A stretch of DNA of 64,000 nt from Prado023 sp963736425 (lineage in GTDB: Bacteria > Actinomycetota > Actinomycetes > S36-B12 > CAIYMF01), in assembly GCA_963736425.1 (NCBI GenBank), contig CAVTOX010000017.1, forward strand, positions 141,872 to 205,871, written 5' to 3'. Positions 57,569-64,000 of this stretch are shown here, in pieces. Position 1 is the first letter of the stretch. Each line of letters begins with the position of its first letter. The translations under genes and the position numbers were made by a program. The notes beneath the pieces were generated by a model. That model saw nothing but the letters and a program-made list of their open reading frames with translations. It had not been told where the DNA came from and did not search any database.

Positions 57569-60331
57569 GTGGCTGCCGCAACGACCGACTCCCTCCGCCG
57601 CCTCGTGATCGTCGAGTCGCCGGCCAAGGCCAAGACCATCCAGGGCTATTTGGGCTCTGGGTATGACGTCCAGGCCTCCGTGGCACGTCCGTGACCTGCC
57701 CAACAGCGCCGGCGAGGTTCCCGCGTCGATCAAGGGCAAGCCGTGGGCGCGCCTGGCGATCGACGTCGAGGACGGCTTCAAGCCCTACTACGTCGTCACC
57801 GCGAGCAAGCGCGCCAAGGTCGCCGAGCTGAAGAAGGCGCTGGCCTCGGCCGACGAGCTCTGGCTCGCCACTGACGAGGACCGCGAGGGTGAGGCGATTG
57901 CCTGGCACTTGCGCGAGGTGCTCAAGCCGAAGGTGCCGGTCCGCCGGATGGTGTTCCACGAGATCACCCGCGAGGCGATCAATGAGGCCGCCGCAAACAC
58001 CCGCGACCTCGATCAGGACCTCGTCGACGCCCAGGAGGCCCGCCGGCTGGTGGACCGGTTGTTCGGCTTCGAGGTCTCGCCGGTGCTCTGGCGAAGGTGC
58101 TGTCGGGGCTGTCGGCGGGGCGCGTGCAGTCCGTGGCCACCCGCTTGGTCGTCGACCGGGAGCGGGCGCGGATCGCGTTCCGCTCGGCTGGGTACTGGGA
58201 CGCCTTGGGGACGTTCGCTGCCGAGGGTGGGGAGTTCCCGGCGAAGCTGGTGGCCATCGACGGCTCCCGGGTGGCTGGAGGTGGGGACTTCGGCGATGAC
58301 GGACAGTTGAAGCCGGCTGCGGCCAGGGCGGGCGCCCTGCGCCTGGACGAGCCGACGGCGACGACGCTTGTGGCGGCGCTCGACGGTGCGTCCTGGTCGG
58401 TCCGGTCGGTGACGGAGAAGCCGACGACCCGGCGCCCATCCGCCCCGTTCATGACCTCGACGCTGCAGCAGGAGGCCTCCCGGAAGATGCGGTGGGGCGC
58501 CCAGCGCACGATGCGCGCCGCCCAGGGCCTCTACGAGAACGGCCACATCACCTATATGCGCACCGACTCAACCACGCTGTCGGCCGGTGCACTCAAGGCC
58601 GCGCGCCAGGCGGCGAGCGAGATCTACGGTCCGGCGTTCGTCTCCGAGACGCCCCGGAAGTACGACCGCAAGGTGAAGAACGCCCAGGAGGCCCACGAGG
58701 CGATCCGCCCTGCCGGCGACTCGTTCGCCCGCCCTGCGGAGCTGGCGGGACGTGTGAGTGCCGATGAGTCGCGCTGTACGAGTTGATCTGGAAGCGCACG
58801 ATCGCCTCGCAGATGGCCGACGCACGGCTGGCGACCACGACCGTGCGGCTGGGCGCGGGCGCGTCCGACGGTCGGGACGTCGAGTTCAGCGCGTCCGGAA
58901 CCGTGACCCTGTTCGCGGGGTTCCTGGCGGCCTACGAGGAGGGCACCGACGAGGTCCGCGACAGCGACGGCGGATCCGAGGGTGGCGGGCGGGCGGCCGA
59001 CCGGCGCCTGCCGGCGATGCGCGAGGGCGACGCCCTGGGCTGCTCCGAGCTGCACGCCGAGGGCCACACCACGACCCCGCCGGCGCGCTACACCGAGGCG
59101 TCGCTGGTCAAGGACCTCGAGGAGCGCGGCATCGGCCGGCCGTCGACCTATGCCGCGATCATCGCGACGATCGTCGACCGCGGGTACGTGCGCAAGAAGG
59201 GCACCTCGCTGATCCCGACGTTCCTGGCGTTCAGCGTGACCCGCCTGATGGAGCAGCACTTCGCCGCACTCGTGGACTACAACTTCACCGCACGCCTGGA
59301 GGAGATCCTCGACCTGGTCGCGAACTCCTCGACTGACCGCCTGCGGGTGCTCGAGGGCTTCTTCTACGGCGACCCCGACCCGCGACTTCCCCGGCCTGGA
59401 CCCCGCTGGTCAAGGGCCTGGGCGACATCGACGCCCGCGCGATGGCCTCGTTCCCGATCGGCCCGGACGGGCTGTCCGAATGCCGTCACCGGCGCGCCCG
59501 ACGAGGTCCGCCTGCGGGTGGGCGAGTCCCGGCCCTACGTCGAGCGCGGCGAGGAGAAGGGAAACGTCGCTGAGGACGTGGCCCCTGACGAGCTCGACCT
59601 GGCGATGGCCGAGGCCCTGCTGGCGGCCCCGTCCGGTGACGGTGTCCTGGGACGGCACCGGGGACGGGGCTGGACATCGTGGCCGGTCCGGTCGGTACGG
59701 GCCGTACGTGACCGAGGTCCTGCCCGAGGACGCCCCGAAGTCGGCCAAGCCGCGGCCGGGCTCGCTGCTGAGCGGGATGTCCTTGGACACCCTGACGCTC
59801 GATGACGCGCTGCGGATCATGACCCTGCCGCGTGTGGTCGGGGTTGATCCGGAGGGCCATGAGATCACGGCCGCGAACGGACGCTACGGGCCCTACATCG
59901 CCAGGACCGTCGACGGCAAGGCGGACTATCGCTCGCTGGCGACCGAGGACCAGCTGTTCACCGTCACGCTGGAGGAGGCGCTGCTGCTCTACGCAGCGCC
60001 GAAGCAGCGGCGGGGTCAGGGACGGGCGGCCGAGCCGTTGCGGGAGATCGGCGTCGACCCGGCCAGCGGTGGGGCGATCACCCTGCGCGAGGGCCGTTTC
60101 GGGCCGTACGTCACCGACGGCGAGACGAACGCGTCGCTGCGCAAGGGCGACGACCCGGCCACAATCACGTTGGAGCGGGCGGCGGAGTTGCTTGCCGATC
60201 GTCGAGCGGCGGGTCCGCCGGTGAAGCGGACGGCCAAGAGGACAGCAGCCAAGCGCGCCCCGGCGAAGGCGACGGCCAAGAAGGCGACCGCCAAGAAGGC
60301 GACCCCGAAGAAGCCCGCCCCGGTCACGTAG
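57569..60331 (+). CDS. topA: DNA topoisomerase I, six or more frameshifts
   Basis: About 920 residues after repair. Type IA topoisomerase: Toprim start RLVIVESPAKAKTIQGYLGS, ATDEDREGEAIAWHLRE, catalytic tyrosine in NGHITYMRTDSTTLSAGAL, GRPSTYAAIIATI near the end of the core. The C-terminal part has KYGPY-type repeats (NGRYGPYIARTVDG, EGRFGPYVTDGETN) and a Lys/Ala tail (TAKKATAKKATPKKPAP) in place of zinc fingers, as usual in actinobacteria. Breaks near 57684, 58092, 58776, 59392, 59402-59480 and 59660 are in G/C runs. Confidence 0.92.
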
Positions 60332-60437
60332 CCAAGCCCCTGCGCAAAGACCTCCGCGAGAGGCAAGATGCTCCCCGGCGAATTGGAGGGCCTTGCCCGT
60401 TGGGGAGGTTCTGGCGACGCGGCGGGCGGTCGGCGGT

Positions 60438-61680
60438 CTACATCGTCGTCGTGGGTATCCCGCCCTCGGCGACCTTGACCGGGCTCAGCCGCGCCCATGC
60501 GACTCCGATGATGGCGGTCGCCCACGCGACGGCGGTGGCGCACGTGACCAGGGCGGTGATGGATGTGCCCAACGTCAGGCCCAGGCCGACCAAGGCCGCG
60601 ACCGCCGTCCACAGCAGGACGGTGGCTCGGCGATCGTTGTGGGCCATTCGGGCGTAGAGCAGGACCTGAACGACGCCGAAGCCGGCACCAGCGAGCGCGA
60701 AGATCCACGCATCACCTGCTACCGCGAGGACTGCTCGCCGGCGATGATTCCGATGACCAATTCGGGGAAGAGCGCCACGAACGCGGTGGCGAGCAGCCCG
60801 AGCCCCGCCACGGCAGCGACGGCCTGACGTTGCGCGTTGCGCACGCCCCGGCGACGATCCGTGGGAACGCCGCGACCAGGATCGCCTGCGGGAGGAGAAA
60901 CACCGCGCGTGCGACGAGCGCCCCGGAGGCGTAGAGACCGGCGTCGAACGCGGACAGCTGAATTCGGGCAAGCAGCACGTCGAGGTTGGTCAGCGCATAG
61001 AGAGCGATGAGCGCGTGCGCCGCGTGGCCCGTCTCGACGAGGTAGTCCCGTGTGCCCTCCTCGGACTTCCACGCAAGCCGTTCGATCAGCAGGAAGTGCC
61101 CCACCACGGCGCCGAGTGCCGCGCCGATAGCCAGCCCGAGCATCGCGGAGTCGGCGGTCGGCCGATTGCCGCACCGGCGACTGCTCCGATGACTCGCGTG
61201 AGGGTCGAGAGGACGTAGAGCATGCCGAGGCGTGAATGGTTCTCATGGCCCTGGAGCAGGCCCAGCTGGGCACCTGTGATGGCGAACGGGATGAATGTGA
61301 CCGCCACCAGAATGAGCCCAGCGACGTCGTTGAGATGCAGGATGTTGCTCAGCTGGGGCGACACAGCGGCCGCCAGCGCGAACGTGGCCAGTCCGGCGGC
61401 AAGTACTGCGCGGGCACCGATCTGTTGCAGTGAGCGTCCCGACGCCAGCATGCCGAGCGATGGTGACCTGTGTGGCGGCCAGGACCGTGCTGCCGATCAA
61501 CAGCACGACCGCCATCGCTCCGAAAGCACCGAACTGCTCCGGTCCGAGGATCCGGGAGACGATGAGCATCTGCAGCAGCGCGATCACCTGCGAGACCGCG
61601 AGGCCGACGCCCACGATGGCTGTCCCCTGAACGGAGATCCCCTGGGCGGGGATCGGCTCGCTCTCAGGTGCAGGACTCAC
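60438..61680 (-). CDS. Polysaccharide flippase (MATE/Wzx-like), four or more frameshifts
   Basis: About 414 residues, in several frames. Start region GTAIVGVGLAVSQVIALLQM and LGPEQFGAFGAMAVVLLIGS is the conserved N-terminus of oligosaccharide flippases; membrane segments continue through the whole gene (LAAGLATFALAAAVSPQL; GVVQVLLYARMAHNDRRA; TALVTCATAVAWATAIIGVA). Probably moves lipid-linked sugars across the membrane. GTG at 61680 is the best start. Lying between topA and tmk it interrupts the usual order of that region. Confidence 0.75.
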
Positions 61681-61844
61681 CTGGATTCCGGTCCCTGTGC
61701 CATGGGTACATCCTCCCGGATGGGCACGATGCCTCGACGGAGTGGCCTTGTGGCGGACTGCCCTCGGCAGATCTTGACGGATGAGGTGGGTTTCGATGTG
61801 GACGCCCCAAGGGCATGTCGGTCCGCATCGGTATCGTTCCTTCC

Positions 61845-62527
61845 ATGCCCGGGGTGTTCGTGGTCTTCGAGGGCGGTGATGGGGCAGGCAAGTCCACCAG
61901 AGCCGCCTGCTCGCCGACGCCCTGCGTGCCCGGGGGGTCGAGGTCGTCGTCACCCGAGAGCCCGGCGGGACCCGATCGGGGAGGCGATCCGCGAGGTCCT
62001 GCTCGGCGCCGGGAGCGACGGGATGGCGGCCCGGACCGAGGCCCTGCTGTTCGCAGCCGCCCGCGCTGAGCACGCCGCGGCGCTGATCCGCCCCGCTGTC
62101 GCCCGGGGAGCCGTGGTCATCAGCGACCGCTACCTCGACTCCTCGGTGGCCTACCAGGGGGCCGCCCGCGGCCTGGGTGAGGACCGGATTGCCGAACTGA
62201 ACGTGTGGGCGACGGAGGCTTGGTGCCAGATCTGACGGTCCTGCTCGACGTCGTCCCGGGGGTCGGTCTGGGTCGTGCCGGGGACGCCAATCGGATGGAG
62301 TCCGAGCCGGAGGCGTTCCACGATGACGTGCGGGCAGCCTTCCTGCGCCGGGCCGCGGTGGCGCCGGGTCGCTACCTGGTGCTGGGGGCTGACCGTCCCA
62401 GGGACGACGTGGCGTCGGCTGTGTTGGAGGCGGTCCTCGAGTGTTGGCGGGCCCTCAGCTCCCGCGTCGGCACGAGAATCTCCGCAGCCGCTCAGGATCT
62501 CCCGGTCGCGGGGAGACCCCGTCGTGA
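61845..62527 (+). CDS. tmk: Thymidylate kinase, three or more frameshifts
   Basis: About 225 residues. Phosphorylates dTMP. P-loop VFEGGDGAGKST, DR motif VISDRYLDSSVAYQG and the LID region after VPDLTVLLDVVPGVGL. Breaks near 61898 (missing C), 61975 (missing C) and 62218 (missing G). The last open frame runs into holB, so a further shift is likely; TGA at 62525-62527 gives a natural end (GETPS). holB follows, as in most actinobacteria. Confidence 0.87.
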
Positions 62528-62568
62528 TCGGCGGATGCTGCGACGGTTTGGGCCGGTTCACGGCCGCG

Positions 62569-63774
62569 ATGACCCGGACACCCACTCCCGCGCCGGTCTC
62601 CGAGCTCTGGGATCAGGTCATCGGGCAGCCCGAGCTCGTCGCCACGCTCGCGCACGCCTCCGCCGACGCCGCGCGCATCCGACGGGGTGAGCCGGGACCG
62701 TCGATGACCCACGCCTGGCTGCTCACCGGACCACCCGGCTCGGGGCGCTCTACTGCCGCGCGGGCGTTCGCCGCCGCGCTGCAGTGCCCCGATGGGGGGT
62801 GCGGCACGTGCGATGTCTGCCACCAGGTCCTCGATCGCGGGCACGCCGACGTCGACCAGTTCACCCGGAGAAACTGCAGATCACCGCTGAGGAGTCCCTC
62901 GAGCTGATCCGGCGGGCGTCGATGACCCCGATCATGGGTCGCTGGAACGTGCTCATCGTCGAGGACGCCGATCGGCTCAACGACGTCTCGGGCAACGCGC
63001 TGCTCAAGTCCCTGGAGGAGCCAAGCCCGCGCACGGTGTGGATCCTGTGCGCGCCGACCCCTGAGGACGTGCTGCCAACCATCGTGTCGCGGACCCGGCA
63101 GGTCCGGCTCCGGACGCCACGACCCGAGAGGTCGCCGAGGCGCTGGTCCGGCGAGAGGGAGTCGACCCGGCGTTGGCCTCGTTCGCAGCCCGCGCGGCCC
63201 AGGGCCACATCGGCCGGGCCCGCGCGCTCGCGGGCGATGAGCAGGTCCGGCTTCGTCGCAGCGAGGTCCTGGCCATCCCGGGCATGCTGCGCGACCTGAC
63301 GTCCTGCTTCATCGCCGCCCAGAACCTCCTGGACGCGGCCACAGCCGACGCGGCCTCGATCACCGACGCCCTCGACGCCACCGAGCTCACCCAGCTCAAC
63401 CGCGCCTACGGTGAGGGAGCCACCGGAGCGATGGCCGCCCGGGTGAAGCGCACGGCATCGGCGGCCACGAAGGACCTCGAGACCCGCCAGAAGTCCCGGC
63501 GCACCCGGACGGTCCGCGACCAGATCGACCGGGCGCTGGCTGGACCTGACCGGTCTCTACCGCGACGTGCTGGTGCTGCAGACGGCGGCCGAGGTGGAGC
63601 TGATCAACGACGAGATGCTCCCGACGCTCGAGCGGATGGCGGTCCACAGCGACGTACCGGCGACGATGACCCGGCTCGAGGCGCTGGACCACGCCCGCCT
63701 CGCCGTGGGCGCCTCGGTGGGCCCCGCTGCTGGCGCTGGAGGCGCTGATGGTCACCCTGGCTCGCGCGGCCTAG
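62569..63774 (+). CDS. holB: DNA polymerase III subunit delta', four frameshifts
   Basis: About 400 residues. Clamp-loader subunit. Start MTRTPTPAPVSELWDQVIGQ, LLTGPPGSGRSTAARAFAAA (P-loop with Arg in the Lys place, common in delta'), zinc cysteines in CPDGGCGTCDVCHQVL, LIVEDADRLNDVSGNALLKS, and FVxxRTRQVRLRTP-type sensor. Breaks near 62868, 63117, 63540 and 63720; in the first two a C is missing from a C-run. Ends LEALMVTLARAA at 63774. Confidence 0.9.
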
Positions 63775-64000
63775 CCGCGGGGCCGGCGGCAGCCGTGGCT
63801 GCCGACCCCCAGGTCACCGCCGTACCCTTGGATCATGCCCTCGTCCCCGTCCCACCCCGAACCCGAACGCGGGTAGGGGGCTGGAGCCCGCGATGCAGCT
63901 CGGCATGGACCTCGTCCGTCAGGCGCGTGAGGCGGCGAAGTCGAACTCAGTGCCCGCCAGCCGAGATAGGCAGATGGCCGAGGCGCACAGTGCTGCCCTC
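63775..64000 (+). other. Region after holB to window end
   Basis: CGGCAGCC-GT-GGCTGCCG (63787-63804) is a perfect 8-bp hairpin and a probable holB terminator. Beyond it an ATG at 63836 opens only 13 codons before a stop. A frame from 63893 (MQLGMDLVRQAREAAKSNSV) runs to the end and could be part of a gene cut by the window. Too little is present to identify it. Confidence 0.35.
63787..63804 (+). terminator. Hairpin terminator after holB
   Basis: Perfect 8-bp stem CGGCAGCC/GGCTGCCG with a 2-nt loop (or 7 bp and 4 nt), 13 bp past the holB stop. No T-run. Confidence 0.5.

Overview
The window is a high-GC actinobacterial chromosome segment. The evidence is the gene content and order: gyrB-gyrA-DUF3566-tRNA-Ile-DLW39-tRNA-Ala-ppiA-rhomboid-crgA-srtE-DUF881-pabA, then pyrE, dnaX-recR, ask-asd, an ArsA-like ATPase pair, Crp, nth, MarP and acs, a Tad pilus locus, a DEAD/DEAH helicase, a BldG-type STAS pair, hppA, topA, tmk and holB. 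From memory, this order resembles Streptomyces on one side of oriC, and many of the same blocks occur in Mycobacterium tuberculosis. I cannot assign a genus.

Layout. 1-10.3 kb: DNA gyrase (gyrB is cut by the window start), two tRNAs, and the envelope/division genes that usually lie beside gyrase. 10.4-14.9 kb (minus strand): an aminotransferase, an SDR, pyrE, a DedA protein and an rRNA/tRNA methyltransferase. 14.9-21.8 kb: tRNA-Ser, ferritin, dnaX-recR-DUF5063, ask-asd and tRNA-Pro. 22-34.3 kb (mostly minus): a phosphoesterase, a class A penicillin-binding protein, two ArsA-like ATPases, an unrecognised secreted protein plus lipoprotein pair, an MBL/NUDIX/RidA/DUF4177 group, Crp, and an RsiG-like c-di-GMP sensor. 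34.3-42.6 kb: nth, CoA NUDIX, MarP, hydrolase, holin-family protein, NhaA, acs and a degenerate Fic-like protein. 42.8-48 kb: a 6C RNA followed by a complete-looking Tad/Flp operon. 48-54.4 kb: helicase, BldG/anti-sigma-like pair, proton-pumping pyrophosphatase. 54.6-63.8 kb: RgpF-like protein, methyltransferase, topA, a polysaccharide flippase, tmk and holB.

Data quality matters for reading the annotation. About 17 genes, many of them essential (gyrB, dnaX, hppA, topA, tmk, holB), carry single-base frameshifts. Most lie in short G or C runs, and they are densest after about 53 kb. I treat them as probable sequence errors and give the span of each repaired gene.

The most unusual signal is at two tRNA genes, tRNA-Ala and tRNA-Pro. 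Each is followed by a near-perfect palindromic terminator, then by a conserved block of about 36 bp, and then by a 12-14 bp copy of the 3' end of that same tRNA. The copy starts 115-117 bp beyond the original. This looks like a miniature element flanked by tRNA-end duplications. Other points of interest are a leucine at the quinolone-resistance position of GyrA, the RsiG-like protein with one canonical and one altered c-di-GMP motif, the 6C RNA ahead of the pilus genes, and the unrecognised secreted/lipoprotein gene pair.
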